NCBI RefSeq assembly: GCF_020179835.1
Contig: NZ_JAIUDA010000001.1
Coordinates: forward strand, 248,001 to 312,000
DNA length: 64,000 nucleotides
Source: Pantoea sp. alder81
Lineage (GTDB): Bacteria; Pseudomonadota; Gammaproteobacteria; Enterobacterales; Enterobacteriaceae
Direction: 5' to 3'
The notes below the pieces were generated by a model that ran no database searches, had not been told where the DNA came from, and worked only from the letters and a program-made list of their open reading frames with translations. The position numbers and the translations under genes are program-made. Below are positions 1 through 9,098 of this stretch, piece after piece. Each line of letters begins with the position of its first letter. Position 1 is the stretch's first letter.

Positions 1-2
1 GC

Positions 3-458
3 CAGCAGCAGGTTGAGCAGGCGCAGGCACAGCTCAACACCGCCGAACTGAATCTCTCTTATACACAAGTGCGTGCCCCGTACGATGGTTTTGTCACCAA
101 GCGCAACGTACAGGTCGGCACGCTGGTGCAGGCTGGTACCGCGCTGTTTTCACTGGTGTCGCCGGATATCTGGATTAACGCCAACTTCAAAGAGTCGCAG
201 CTGGCGCGCATGAATCCTGGTGACAAAGTGGATATCAGTATTGATGCCTGGCCTGATATGAAGCTGGAAGGACATGTCGACAGCGTGCAGATGGGTTCCG
301 GCTCGCGCTTCTCCACCTTCCCGGCTGAGAATGCCACCGGTAACTACGTGAAGATTGTGCAGCGCGTGCCGGTGAAAATTGTCATCGATAAAGGATTGGA
401 TCCGAATCATCCGCTGCCACTGGGTCTGTCGGTTGAGCCGAAGGTCACCGTAGAATGA
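3..458 (+). CDS. HlyD/EmrA-type membrane-fusion protein, 3' part
   Basis: This is the C-terminal 151 codons of a periplasmic adaptor; the start lies before the window. The reading frame opens with a glutamine-rich coiled-coil end (QQQVEQAQAQLNTAELNL), followed by the lipoyl half-motif VRAPYDGFV and a beta-barrel segment (NANFKESQLARMNPGDKVDI) typical of HlyD/EmrA proteins. Such adaptors link an inner-membrane pump to an outer-membrane channel. The stop codon overlaps the start of the MFS pump gene (ATGA at 455-458), so the two are translationally coupled. The exact substrate cannot be told from sequence. Confidence 0.9.
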   Translation, partial: QQQVEQAQAQLNTAELNLSYTQVRAPYDGFVTKRNVQVGTLVQAGTALFSLVSPDIWINANFKESQLARMNPGDKVDISIDAWPDMKLEGHVDSVQMGSGSRFSTFPAENATGNYVKIVQRVPVKIVIDKGLDPNHPLPLGLSVEPKVTVE

Positions 459-2023
459 GTGCGAGCGAAAGCTGGCGTCCGGCCAGCAATCCCTGGCTGG
501 TCGCCATCACGGTGACGCTGGCGGTGTTTATGGAGATCCTCGACACCACCATCGTCAACGTGGCGCTGCCGCACATCGCCGGTTCACTCTCTTCCAGTTA
601 CGACGAATCCACCTGGGTACTGACTTCCTATTTGGTGGCCAACGGCATTGTGTTGCCGATCTCCGCCTTCTTTAGCCGCTTGTTCGGGCGTAAACAGTTC
701 TTCCTGATCTGTATTGTGATGTTCACCATCTGCTCATTCCTGTGCGGCATCGCCACAGAACTGTGGCAAATCATTCTGTTCCGCGTGTTGCAGGGCTTTT
801 TCGGCGGCGGTTTGCAGCCGGTGCAGCAATCGGTACTCCTCGATTATTTTAAAGCGGAAGATCGTGGCAAAGCCTTTGGTCTCTCCTCGATTGCGATTAT
901 CGTCGCACCCGTTATCGGTCCAACGCTTGGTGGCTGGATCACCGATAACTACAGCTGGCGCTGGGTGTTCTTCATCAATATCCCGGTCGGGATTTTAACG
1001 GTGCTGGCGATCTATCAGCTGCTGGAAGATCCGCCGTGGGAGCGCAAGTGGGCCAAGGGCAAGCTGAAGATCGATTACATCGGCATCAGCCTGATAACCC
1101 TTGGTCTGGGCTGTTTGCAGGTATTTCTCGACCGTGGTGAAGATGAAGACTGGTTTGCCTCGCACTTTATTCGCCTGTTTTGCATGCTGGCGGTGATTGG
1201 CATTGTCGGCGCAGTCTACTGGCTGCTGTACGCCCGTAAGCCGGTGGTGGATATCACGGTAATGAAAGATCGCAACTTCTGGGTTGCCGGTTTACTGATG
1301 GCGGGCATGGCGATGATTCTGTATGGCAGCTCGGTGGTACTTCCACAGCTGGCGCAGCAGGATCTCGGCTATACCGCCACCTGGTCGGGGCTGGTGCTGT
1401 CGCCCGGCGCGGTATTGATTGTGCTGACGATTCCGCTGGTGCTGAAACTGATGCCCATTGTGCAAACGCGCTATATCATCGCCTTTGGTTTTACCTGCCT
1501 TGCCAGCGCGTTTTTCTATTCCACGACCTTAACGCCAAACGTTGATTTCACCACCCTGGTCTTAATGCGCAGCGCACAGTCCATCGGGCTAGGTTTCCTG
1601 TTTGTGCCACTCACTACCATCGCCTTTATCACGGTGCCGCAGCGGCTTAATGCGGATGCTGCTGCGCTGTTTACCATGTTCCGTAATGTGGCGGGATCGA
1701 TCGGCATTTCACTGGCAACGGCAGGGATCACTGAGCGTATGCAAACGCGGTCGGCGAGTATGGTGCATAACATGACGCCGCTCAACGAGCCGTTCAACCT
1801 CACCTTGCAGCATTGGGCGCAGTCGATTCGCGACTTCACAACTGCGGTGGGCGATCCGCTGACGCTGGCGACGGGTCAGCTGTACAAAGAGATGATTGCG
1901 CAGGCGCGTATCCTTGCGTACATCGACGTATTTATGGGCCTGAGTATCGTGGCCTTGCTGTTGATTCCTTTTTGTTGGTTGCTTTCGCCGATCAAGAGCG
2001 AAGGCAGTGCAGGAGCACACTAA
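455..2023 (+). CDS. DHA2-family 14-TM MFS multidrug exporter (EmrB/QacA type)
   Basis: A 522-residue hydrophobic protein of the usual EmrB length. It carries the DHA2 motif near residues 25-40 (MEILDTTIVNVALPHIAG), motif A (SRLFGRKQFFL) and motif C (GPTLGGWITDNYSWRW), followed by many membrane segments. It should be a proton-driven drug or toxic-compound exporter in the inner membrane. It overlaps the adaptor gene by four bases and is followed after one base by the outer-membrane lipoprotein gene, giving a complete tripartite efflux operon. It is a homologue of E. coli EmrB rather than clearly its orthologue, so no gene name is given. Confidence 0.92.
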   Translation: MSASESWRPASNPWLVAITVTLAVFMEILDTTIVNVALPHIAGSLSSSYDESTWVLTSYLVANGIVLPISAFFSRLFGRKQFFLICIVMFTICSFLCGIATELWQIILFRVLQGFFGGGLQPVQQSVLLDYFKAEDRGKAFGLSSIAIIVAPVIGPTLGGWITDNYSWRWVFFINIPVGILTVLAIYQLLEDPPWERKWAKGKLKIDYIGISLITLGLGCLQVFLDRGEDEDWFASHFIRLFCMLAVIGIVGAVYWLLYARKPVVDITVMKDRNFWVAGLLMAGMAMILYGSSVVLPQLAQQDLGYTATWSGLVLSPGAVLIVLTIPLVLKLMPIVQTRYIIAFGFTCLASAFFYSTTLTPNVDFTTLVLMRSAQSIGLGFLFVPLTTIAFITVPQRLNADAAALFTMFRNVAGSIGISLATAGITERMQTRSASMVHNMTPLNEPFNLTLQHWAQSIRDFTTAVGDPLTLATGQLYKEMIAQARILAYIDVFMGLSIVALLLIPFCWLLSPIKSEGSAGAH

Positions 2024-2024
2024 A

Positions 2025-3542
2025 ATGATCACCTCTCCGCGCTTGAGTTTGCTGGCGCTGTCTCTGCTTCTGGCAGGTTGCGCTGTGGGCCCTGATTATC
2101 AGCCACCTCATGCGCAGACACCGGGCAGTTATCGCGATTTGCCGTCGCAGGAAGCTTCAAAACCGCAATCGGCGGCCATCAACCCGCTATGGTGGAAAAG
2201 CTTTAATGATCCACAGCTGGATAGCCTGATCGAGCGCGCCATCGCCGGTAACTTATCTTTGCAGCAATCGGTGTTGCGCATTGCCGGCGCGCGTGAGCAA
2301 TTGGCGCAGGCACGCGGCGGACTTTTTCCGTCACTTAATGGCTCGGCAAAAGCCACACGTCAGCAGTTGGGTTTAAAAGGCATACTGAAATCCAACGGGG
2401 TTTACGATCAGGTGGACAGTGACGTCGCCAATCAGCTGAACGGGCTCGATCATTCTGTCACCCTTTATCAAGGCAGCTTTGACGCCAGCTGGGAGCTGGA
2501 TCTGTGGGGCAAAGTCCGTCGGCAGATGGAAGCCGCAGACGCACAGCAGCAGGCTGCTGTTGAGCAGCGCAATGACGCGCTGGTGTCGCTCGAAGCGGAA
2601 GTGGCGCGCGCCTATTTGCAACTGCGTGGCGCGCAAGCGGTGCTCAACACGCTGCAGCAGCAAATCGATGTGGCGCAGCAAACCTGGGAACTGACGCAAA
2701 GCCAGCAGCGTAACGGCATGGCACCGCTAACTGATGTGGAAAATGCGCGTGCACAACTTGCCTCTCTAAATGCGCAATTGCCGGGTTATCAGTCGCAGGA
2801 GCGTCAGGCCATGAATGGCTTAGCGGTATTACTGGGCAAAACGCCGGGCGCACTGGATAACGAGCTGATGAGCAGCAAAGCGTTACCGGCGCTGCCGAAA
2901 ATGGTGGCGGTGGGAATCCCATCCACGCTGGCGCGGCGACGTCCGGATATTCGGCAGGCGGAAGCCAATCTGCATGCGCAGACCGCCAACATTGGCGTCT
3001 CGGTGGCGGATCTGTTCCCCAGCCTGTCACTGACGGGACAGCTCGGGGTTCGCAACACCGATGCCAGCTATCTGGATGACTGGAGCAGCCATTTTTATAG
3101 CATCGGACCCTCGCTCTCCATTCCGATTTTCCAGGGCGGGCGTTTAGTTTCCAGTGTGAAACTGGCGCGCGCGCAGCAGGCCAATGCGGCGCTGGAATAT
3201 CGTCAGACGGTGCTGACCGCGCTGCAGGATGTTGAGAATGCGCTGGTTAGCTACCGCGCCGATCAGCAGCAGGTCACCGCTCTGGATGAAACCACTGGCG
3301 CATTGCAGAGAGCGTTTGATCTCGCCAGCGATAGCTATAAGCAGGGCATTTCCACCTTCCTGGATGTGCTGGATGCACAGCGCCAGTTAGCGCAGGCGGA
3401 AGCGCAATCGACACAGGCGCGAATGCAAAGCGCGCTGGATTTGGTGGCGCTCTACAAAGCGCTGGGCGGCGGCTGGGAGCCGTATCAGAACGTGGATTTA
3501 CCTGAATATTCGGTGTTCGGGCCGGCCACCACGGTGCCTTAA
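2025..3542 (+). CDS. RND/MFS efflux outer-membrane lipoprotein (NodT/OprM family)
   Basis: A 505-residue outer-membrane factor. The start ATG at 2025 is chosen because it has an AGGAGC ribosome site at 2011-2016 and gives a proper lipoprotein signal peptide ending in the lipobox LLAGC. An in-frame ATG at 2007 would add six residues inside the pump gene. The family signature GPDYQPP follows the lipidated cysteine, then two duplicated OEP domains rich in coiled coil (STLARRRPDIRQAEANL and a related C-terminal half). It should form the TolC-like exit duct for the two upstream genes. The operon end has no obvious terminator close by. Confidence 0.93.
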   Translation: MITSPRLSLLALSLLLAGCAVGPDYQPPHAQTPGSYRDLPSQEASKPQSAAINPLWWKSFNDPQLDSLIERAIAGNLSLQQSVLRIAGAREQLAQARGGLFPSLNGSAKATRQQLGLKGILKSNGVYDQVDSDVANQLNGLDHSVTLYQGSFDASWELDLWGKVRRQMEAADAQQQAAVEQRNDALVSLEAEVARAYLQLRGAQAVLNTLQQQIDVAQQTWELTQSQQRNGMAPLTDVENARAQLASLNAQLPGYQSQERQAMNGLAVLLGKTPGALDNELMSSKALPALPKMVAVGIPSTLARRRPDIRQAEANLHAQTANIGVSVADLFPSLSLTGQLGVRNTDASYLDDWSSHFYSIGPSLSIPIFQGGRLVSSVKLARAQQANAALEYRQTVLTALQDVENALVSYRADQQQVTALDETTGALQRAFDLASDSYKQGISTFLDVLDAQRQLAQAEAQSTQARMQSALDLVALYKALGGGWEPYQNVDLPEYSVFGPATTVP

Positions 3543-3973
3543 AACAAGGTGGCGAACGGCTCAGCACCGTTTCAATTATTTTTAAACTGAGTCGTCACGC
3601 TGTGATTCAGCGGTTATCCTGGGCGAATACCATCATGTAGTACGCCCCAGCCTGTTAAAACGGCAGTCATACGCCATAAGGTGACATTAATTGCCAACCC
3701 TGGCAGGGGGGCTATTTTGGTATTAAGGCACGTTCTCGGCATCAGGATGCCTGGAAGGATTAGCGGTTTTATCCCTCGCGTTCTTTATTTTTTCGCACTG
3801 ACTGGAATAGGGAACGCGAGTTCTGTTTTTCGTTGAGCACCGTAAACACGAAATCGCTCACTGGAAAGTTCGAGCATTATTTGCACGACTGGTTGTCAAA
3901 TGAAGAACCGCAACCGCAGTTGACGCCCGCCCTGAAGAAAAGCCCGTAACCTGAGGTTACGTTTTATGAAGAT

Positions 3974-4000
3974 AAAAGCCGGTGCATGCGCCGGCTTTTT
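3974..4000 (+). terminator. Intrinsic terminator in the spacer
   Basis: AAAAGCCGG pairs with CCGGCTTTTT around a short loop that is itself palindromic (GCATGC), ending in five T residues. It lies about 430 bases beyond the efflux operon, so it may end a separate transcript. Confidence 0.75.
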
Positions 4001-4320
4001 ATCGTAAAGGGAGATAAAAATGCGATTGTGCCCTCAACGGTGAAAATATAATAATCACCTGTGAAAATAGATTTTCGTCCATAACATTAATCCTGATTAA
4101 TCTGCCAACGCACTTCAGCCGAACAGGACATTAGTGGCTAAATGCTTGTTTATCAGCCGGGAATAACCGCTGAAATCGGTACCAGTTCCAGCGGGTGGTA
4201 CTAAACTGCTGTTGTTAATTCGCCGTTAATTAAAGCTTATCGCTGGGGTAATCGCTCAAATTGTGAATACGCTAATCTGTTAGGAATTATCCGTCCGCAT
4301 AAATTAATTTATTTTTTTAT

Positions 4321-4348
4321 TTGAATTGGGTAGTCTTGCCGCTACAGT
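4321..4348 (+). promoter_or_regulatory. Possible sigma-70 promoter for the H-NS gene
   Basis: TTGAAT at 4321-4326 and TACAGT at 4343-4348 are 16 bases apart, and the DNA just before is very AT-rich (ATTAATTTATTTTTTTA). The match is moderate, and other promoters further up are possible. Confidence 0.3.
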
Positions 4349-4379
4349 TTATTAAAACCCCATATGCAAGGACATTGTG

Positions 4380-4781
4380 ATGAGTGACGCATTTAAAGTT
4401 CTGAACAACATTCGCACATTACGTGCGCAAGCTCGTGAACTGCCATTGACCGATCTGGAAGAGATTCTGGAGAAATTAACCGTTGTTGTGACTGAACGTC
4501 GTGACGAAGTTAACGCCGAAGAAGCGCAGAACCGCGAGAAAGAAGAAAAGCTGTCTAAATATCGCGAAATGCTGTTGGCTGACGGTATTGATCCGAACGA
4601 ATTGCTGGGTGCGCTGGAAACCGGTAAAAAACGCGCGAAGCGTGCACCGCGTCCGGCTAAATATTCTTACACCGATGAAAACGGTGAAGAGAAATCATGG
4701 ACCGGCCAGGGCCGTACCCCAGCAGCGATTAAGAAAGCGCTGGACTCAGGTAAAAGCCTGGACAGCTTCCTGATCAAATAA
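4380..4781 (+). CDS. hns: H-NS family nucleoid-associated DNA-binding protein
   Basis: A 133-residue H-NS/StpA protein. The N-terminal oligomerisation helices contain [13 protein letters not shown] and an acidic coiled coil (about residues 1-65); the basic linker is [17 protein letters not shown]. The C-terminal DNA-binding domain carries the core loop TGQGRTP near residue 111 and ends KSLDSFLIK. The ATG at 4380 has an AAGGA site upstream; a preceding GTG at 4377 is too close to it. It should silence AT-rich horizontally acquired DNA. E. coli hns and stpA lie elsewhere, and Erwiniaceae often hold two paralogues, so whether this is the main H-NS or the second copy is uncertain. Confidence 0.9.
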   Translation: MSDAFKVLNNIRTLRAQARELPLTDLEEILEKLTVVVTERRDEVNAEEAQNREKEEKLSKYREMLLADGIDPNELLGALETGKKRAKRAPRPAKYSYTDENGEEKSWTGQGRTPAAIKKALDSGKSLDSFLIK

Positions 4782-4803
4782 TCTGCACAATCCTTGTAAG
4801 CGG

Positions 4804-4838
4804 GAGCCGGAGATGACATCGTCTTCGGCTTTTTTATT
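4804..4838 (+). terminator. Terminator of the H-NS gene
   Basis: An imperfect stem AGCCGGAGA...TCTTCGGCT is followed by TTTTTTATTTC, about 25 bases after the stop codon. Confidence 0.8.
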
Positions 4839-4966
4839 TCTCTTTTTGCAACAACGCGTTCAGCATTTCATCTTCACGCTAACAGGCGCAAAGGTGGCGT
4901 CCTGATGCCCGTTTCTGGCATAATGCCCGCTGTTTTTTCCTCCATCGCGTAACAAAGGTCAATGCC

Positions 4967-6559
4967 GTGTTAGTTTCCAGCAATATCACTATGCAGTTCG
5001 GCAGTAAGCCGCTGTTTGAGAATATCTCCGTTAAGTTTGGCGGCGGTAATCGTTACGGTTTAATCGGTGCGAACGGCAGCGGTAAATCGACCTTCATGAA
5101 AATACTGGGCGGCGACCTGGTACCGACCAACGGTAATGTTTCACTCGACCCTAACGAGCGTATCGGTAAGTTACGTCAGGACCAGTTTGCCTTTGAGCAA
5201 TTTAGCGTACTCGATACGGTGATTATGGGTCACGCCGAATTATGGGCGGTGAAGGAAGAGCGCGATCGTATTTATGCTTTGCCAGAAATGAGCGAAGAGG
5301 AAGGCTATAAAGTTGCCGACCTGGAAGTTGAATACGGTGAAATGGATGGTTACAGCGCGGAATCTCGTGCCGGTGAATTATTGCTGGGCGTGGGCATTCC
5401 AGTGGAACAGCATTACGGTCCGATGAGCGAAATCGCACCAGGTTGGAAATTGCGTGTGCTTTTGGCGCAGGCATTATTCTCAAACCCGGATATTTTGCTG
5501 CTCGATGAACCGACGAACAACCTGGATATTGATACTATTCGTTGGCTGGAGCAGGTGCTAAACGAACGTAACAGTACCATGATCATCATTTCGCATGACC
5601 GTCACTTCCTGAATATGGTGTGTACGCATATGGCGGATCTGGATTACGGCGAACTGCGCGTGTATCCGGGTAATTATGACGAATATATGACTGCGGCAAC
5701 CCAGGCGCGTGAACGTCTATTATCTGATAACGCGAAGAAGAAAGCGCAAATTTCCGACCTGCAATCCTTTGTTAGCCGTTTTAGCGCCAACGCCTCTAAA
5801 TCTCGCCAGGCCACCTCGCGCGCTAAACAGATTGATAAAATCAAACTGGATGAAGTGAAAGCCTCAAGTCGTCAGAACCCTTATATGCGTTTTGATCAGG
5901 ACAAGAAGCTGTTCCGAAATGCGCTTGAAGTCGAAACCATGACGAAAGGGTTTGATAACGGTCCGCTGTTTAGCAAATTGAGTCTGATGGTTGAAGTCGG
6001 AGAGAAAGTCGCAATTCTGGGCGCCAACGGTATCGGTAAAACCACTCTGCTGAAAACGCTGATTGGCGAACTGACGCCTGACAGCGGCACGGTTAAATGG
6101 TCTGAGAATGCGTTGATTGGTTATTACGCGCAGGATCATGCCGAAGATTTCGCCGATGACCTGAGTGTGTTCGACTGGATGAGCCAGTGGAAGCAGGAAG
6201 GTGATGACGAGCAAGCGGTGCGCAGTATTCTGGGCCGTCTGCTGTTTGGTCATGATGAAATCAAGAAGCCAGCTAAAGTGCTGTCCGGTGGTGAGAAAGG
6301 CCGCATGCTGTTTGGCAAGCTAATGATGCAGAAGCCGAACATCTTGATCATGGATGAACCGACTAACCACCTCGATATGGAATCGATTGAGTCGCTTAAC
6401 CTGGCTCTCGAGGCCTATGAAGGCACGCTGATTTTCGTCTCGCATGACCGTGAGTTTGTTAGCTCGCTGGCCACCCGCGTGATGGAGATGAAAGGCGATC
6501 GCATTGTCGACTTCACCGGCAACTACGAAGATTATCTGCGTAGTCAGGGTATTGTTTAA
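4967..6559 (+). CDS. ybiT: ABC-F family ATPase YbiT
   Basis: A 530-residue soluble protein with two ABC cassettes and no membrane segments, matching E. coli YbiT closely. Cassette 1 has Walker [10 protein letters not shown] (about residues 34-42) and [11 protein letters not shown], but its signature is the degenerate [14 protein letters not shown]. Cassette 2 has GANGIGKTT, a normal [14 protein letters not shown] and [10 protein letters not shown]. The linker between them is the charged ABC-F interdomain helix pair. ABC-F proteins act on the ribosome near the E site. The start is GTG at 4967 (residues [12 protein letters not shown]), matching the E. coli N-terminus; an ATG at 4962 is out of frame. 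It stands alone with its own spacers. Confidence 0.96.
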   Translation: MLVSSNITMQFGSKPLFENISVKFGGGNRYGLIGANGSGKSTFMKILGGDLVPTNGNVSLDPNERIGKLRQDQFAFEQFSVLDTVIMGHAELWAVKEERDRIYALPEMSEEEGYKVADLEVEYGEMDGYSAESRAGELLLGVGIPVEQHYGPMSEIAPGWKLRVLLAQALFSNPDILLLDEPTNNLDIDTIRWLEQVLNERNSTMIIISHDRHFLNMVCTHMADLDYGELRVYPGNYDEYMTAATQARERLLSDNAKKKAQISDLQSFVSRFSANASKSRQATSRAKQIDKIKLDEVKASSRQNPYMRFDQDKKLFRNALEVETMTKGFDNGPLFSKLSLMVEVGEKVAILGANGIGKTTLLKTLIGELTPDSGTVKWSENALIGYYAQDHAEDFADDLSVFDWMSQWKQEGDDEQAVRSILGRLLFGHDEIKKPAKVLSGGEKGRMLFGKLMMQKPNILIMDEPTNHLDMESIESLNLALEAYEGTLIFVSHDREFVSSLATRVMEMKGDRIVDFTGNYEDYLRSQGIV

Positions 6560-6570
6560 AATCGTTATGT

Positions 6571-6818
6571 TGCCTGAAAGTCCCGGACTTTCAGGCATAA
6601 ATGGTGGGCCGCTCCGTAAAGACGGCGTGAATACCTCCCTGCAGCCTCGGTCGCCGCATCCCTGCGGTGGGCGCTTTGTTCTGGTTTGCCATTTCGCCTG
6701 AGAGTTCTGCACCTTCAGGCACAAATGGTGGGCCGCTCCGTAAAGACGGCGTGAATACATCCCTGTAGCCTCGGTCGCCGCATCCCTGCGGCGAACGCTT
6801 TACTCCGGACCCACCATT
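6571..6818. repeat. Two tandem copies of a palindromic intergenic repeat
   Basis: Two copies, about 107 bp each at 6571-6678 and 6695-6802, recur with a 124-bp period. Each starts with a hairpin (first copy: TGCCTGAAAGT/ACTTTCAGGCA, perfect 11-base arms; second copy weaker), then a nearly identical block beginning AAATGGTGGGCCGCTCCG. Each carries an inner hairpin around CCGCATCCCTGCGG. In the second copy AATGGTGGGCC at 6724-6734 pairs with GGACCCACCATT at 6807-6818, so the unit resembles a small palindromic MITE-like element. The first hairpin may also serve as the ybiT terminator, though it lacks a T run. Confidence 0.75.
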
Positions 6819-6908
6819 CCTGCCTTTATCAATGTATGTGCCCTCTTTTGGTTAATTCAGTCTGCACGACCTGTGCGGTTTAAACAGCAACACTAGGGGT
6901 TATAGGGA

Positions 6909-7006
6909 AGATAAGGTTCGCCCGAAGAGCAAAGCGTCTGGGCCACGGATGGCCCAGCCGATCGGCATGGATGCCGGTTCCCTTTGCGATCGGCCGGACC
7001 TTATCT
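6909..7006. repeat. 98-bp multi-branched palindrome downstream of moeB
   Basis: The outer arms AGATAAGGT (6909-6917) and ACCTTATCT (6998-7006) are exact complements. Inside them GCAAAG (6929-6934) pairs with CTTTGC (6982-6987). Within that are two further perfect hairpins, CTGGGCCA/TGGCCCAG (6938-6957) and CGGCAT/ATGCCG (6963-6976). The whole could fold into a clover-like structure. It lies between the convergent ybiT and moeB ends and may act as a terminator or be a dispersed repeat. Confidence 0.7.
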
Positions 7007-7035
7007 GACCCGACTCCTGGCCTCCAGCACCTTAA

Positions 7036-7791
7036 TTATTTCTGGCCGCACACCTCGCAATGCCTATCCTGCATAACATTCATGCTACGGAATTCTGCAC
7101 TCATCGCGTCATAGATCAACAAGCGTGCACGGGCAGGTTGCCCCAACGCGGTCAGCACTTTTATTGCCTCTAAAGATTGCATCGCGCCAATCACGCCCAC
7201 TAACGGCGCCAACACGCCGGCTTCTACGCAGCTCAATGTCTGCTCGCCAAACAAGCGACTTATGCAGCGATAGCACGGTTCGCCCGGCTGCCAGGTAAAC
7301 ACGCTGAGCTGACCTTCCATGCGAATGGCCGCGCCGGAAATCAGCGGCACCTTGTGCTGGTAACACAAACGATTGATCTGTTCACGTGCACTGACATTAT
7401 CCGTGCAGTCCAGCACCGCATCATGGCGCGCGATCAGGGCACTGAGTTGCTCATCATCCAGCTGTGCATCAATCGCTTCGAGCTGGCAGTGCGGATTAAT
7501 CGCCGCCAGCTGCTGACGCGCAGACTCCACTTTTGCCAGGCCGATGGTGGCATCACTGTGCAAAATCTGGCGCTGTAAATTGCTGAGGCTGACGGTGTCG
7601 AAATCCAGCAAAGTAAGATGACCTACGCCCGCCGAAGCAAGATAGGGTGCGGCGGCACAACCCAGCCCGCCGAGACCAACGATTAGCACCCGTGAGGCTT
7701 TCAGCTTCTCCTGACCGTCAAAATCAAAATCCCGCAGCACGATCTGACGGTTGTAACGCAGCATCTCTTCATGGCTCAGTTCGACGCTCAT
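7036..7791 (-). CDS. moeB: Molybdopterin-synthase adenylyltransferase MoeB
   Basis: A 251-residue E1-like enzyme that adenylates the C-terminal glycine of MoaD so that it can be thiocarboxylated for molybdopterin synthesis. The ATP-binding loop is GLGGLGCAAAPYLASAG near residues 39-55, and two zinc-binding pairs are present, CYRC (about residue 173) and CEVC near the C-terminus. The start ATG shares one base with the moeA stop codon (TAATG), so moeA-moeB is a coupled operon read from right to left. Confidence 0.97.
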   Translation of the reverse strand: MSVELSHEEMLRYNRQIVLRDFDFDGQEKLKASRVLIVGLGGLGCAAAPYLASAGVGHLTLLDFDTVSLSNLQRQILHSDATIGLAKVESARQQLAAINPHCQLEAIDAQLDDEQLSALIARHDAVLDCTDNVSAREQINRLCYQHKVPLISGAAIRMEGQLSVFTWQPGEPCYRCISRLFGEQTLSCVEAGVLAPLVGVIGAMQSLEAIKVLTALGQPARARLLIYDAMSAEFRSMNVMQDRHCEVCGQK

Positions 7792-9026
7792 TAGCCCTCC
7801 AGCAGGCTATTGAAAACTTCAACCTCAACCCATTCGCCAGGTTCAACATCCGCACGGTCGCGCTCAAGCACAATAAAGCAGTCGGCCAGGGCGAAAGAGC
7901 TAAACACGTGCGAACCCTGGGCGCCGGTGCTGCGCACTTCCAGTACGCCGTCTTCACCACGACTGAGAATACCGCGCTGGAAGTCGAGGCGGCCAGGCGA
8001 CTTCTTCAAACGCTGGGTAGCGCGGGCGCGTTGGCGCAGCGGCATAATGCGCGTGGTCTGGCCGGTAAGGGTGGCGAGTAAAGGCTGCACCAGCTGATAG
8101 AAGGTCACGGCGGCAGACACCGGATTGCCGGGCAGGCCGCAGAACCAGCTGTTGGCCAGACGGCCAAAGGCGAAAGGTTTGCCCGGCTTCATCGCCAGCT
8201 TCCAGAAGGTAATCACGCCTAACTCTTCCAGCATCGCTTTGGTGAAATCCGCTTCGCCGACGGATACGCCGCCAGTGCTGATTACCACATCTGCCTGACG
8301 ATCGGCCTCGCTGAACGCCTGACGCAGCGCCTCGGGATCGTCCGCAATCACACCGAGATCGATCACTTCGCAGCCCAGTTTGTTGAGCATCAGCGATACG
8401 GTGAAGCGATTGGTGTCGTAGATTTGACCGTCCGCCAAAGGTTGGCCTACTGCCTGCAACTCATCGCCGGTGGAGAAAATTGCTACGCGCAGTTTGCGCA
8501 GCACGCTGACTTCGGCAATACCCAATGAAGCCAGCAGCGGCAACTCGGCGGCGCCCAGGCGAACGCCCGCATCCAGCACCTGTTTACCGGCCTCAATGTC
8601 TTCACCGATGCGGCGGATATTTTGACCCGCATTCACAGCGGCGGTGATGACGATACCGCCCTCACGCTGCTCGGTTTGCTCCTGCATTACCACGGCATCA
8701 CAACCGGCAGGAATCGGCGCACCGGTCATAATGCGAATCACGCTGCCGGCTGGCCATTCGCCGTTGAACGGCGCGCCGGCAAAGGCTTTGCCTGCGACCG
8801 GGAATTCGCGGTCCGGCGCGATATCGCTAAGACGTACGGCATAACCGTCCATTGCCGAGTTATCAAACGGTGGCACATCCAGCGGGGAAGTGACCGGTTT
8901 CGCCGTGATGCGTCCCGCCGCTTCAAACAGCGAGACGCTGAGGCAATCGCTGATGGGCGTGAGCTGTTGCAGCATTTTTTGCTGCGCGTCTTCGAGGGAG
9001 ATTAATCCTGCGGTGAAAGGTTCCAT
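7791..9026 (-). CDS. moeA: Molybdopterin molybdotransferase MoeA
   Basis: A 411-residue enzyme that inserts molybdate into adenylylated molybdopterin to give molybdenum cofactor. Family motifs are visible: [13 protein letters not shown] near residue 53, [28 protein letters not shown] and GLPGNPVSA. It is the first gene of a two-gene operon with moeB. The 228-bp upstream region is shared with the divergent iaaA gene and contains a 14-bp perfect palindrome that could be an operator. Confidence 0.97.
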   Translation of the reverse strand: MEPFTAGLISLEDAQQKMLQQLTPISDCLSVSLFEAAGRITAKPVTSPLDVPPFDNSAMDGYAVRLSDIAPDREFPVAGKAFAGAPFNGEWPAGSVIRIMTGAPIPAGCDAVVMQEQTEQREGGIVITAAVNAGQNIRRIGEDIEAGKQVLDAGVRLGAAELPLLASLGIAEVSVLRKLRVAIFSTGDELQAVGQPLADGQIYDTNRFTVSLMLNKLGCEVIDLGVIADDPEALRQAFSEADRQADVVISTGGVSVGEADFTKAMLEELGVITFWKLAMKPGKPFAFGRLANSWFCGLPGNPVSAAVTFYQLVQPLLATLTGQTTRIMPLRQRARATQRLKKSPGRLDFQRGILSRGEDGVLEVRSTGAQGSHVFSSFALADCFIVLERDRADVEPGEWVEVEVFNSLLEG

Positions 9027-9084
9027 GTCTGTCTCTGCGTGATGAATTTCTGATGCTGCCTATTATGGTGGCATTTGTCGGCCG

Positions 9085-9098
9085 AGTCACATGTGACT
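9085..9098. promoter_or_regulatory. Perfect 14-bp palindrome between moeA and iaaA
   Basis: AGTCACATGTGACT is fully self-complementary and sits about 60 bases before moeA and 157 before iaaA in the divergent promoter region. This is the form expected of a dimeric repressor site. It is not a standard CRP site because the TGTGA and TCACA halves are in reversed order. The regulator is unknown. Confidence 0.35.

Larger units (their letters stand above)
3543..4379. other. 837-bp non-coding spacer with strong RNA-like hairpins
   Basis: No convincing protein gene is seen. Perfect hairpins occur at 3738-3751 (GGCAT stem, CAGG loop), 3775-3820 (nine-base arms CTCGCGTTC/GAACGCGAG), and 3945-3961 (CGTAACC/GGTTACG, followed by TTTTA). 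The last lies just before an intrinsic terminator at 3974-4000. This arrangement suggests an independently transcribed RNA ending at about 3965 or 4000, or a long trailer of the efflux operon. The last 100 bases before the H-NS gene are AT-rich, as expected for a promoter. A tiny seven-codon frame at 4020 has a good ribosome site but nothing else in its favour. Confidence 0.5.

Noticed and set aside
3706..3716. GGGGGGCTATT found both here and at 31555-31565
   Set aside because: An identical 11-mer in two spacers is suggestive, but surrounding bases differ, so it may be chance.
3966..4010. Short frame MKIKAGACAGFLS over the spacer terminator
   Set aside because: It simply reads through the hairpin of the terminator and has no ribosome site.
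4020..4043. Seven-codon frame MRLCPQR with AGGGAGA before it
   Set aside because: Too short, no conservation evidence, no downstream gene close enough to be regulated by it as a leader peptide.
5437..5475. Degenerate ABC signature in YbiT cassette 1 as a sign of damage
   Set aside because: The same [14 protein letters not shown] sequence is found in E. coli YbiT, so it is normal for this protein.
6320..6760. A 146-codon minus-strand frame through the ybiT end and the repeat
   Set aside because: It is antisense to ybiT and built from repeat sequence, without ribosome site or family likeness.
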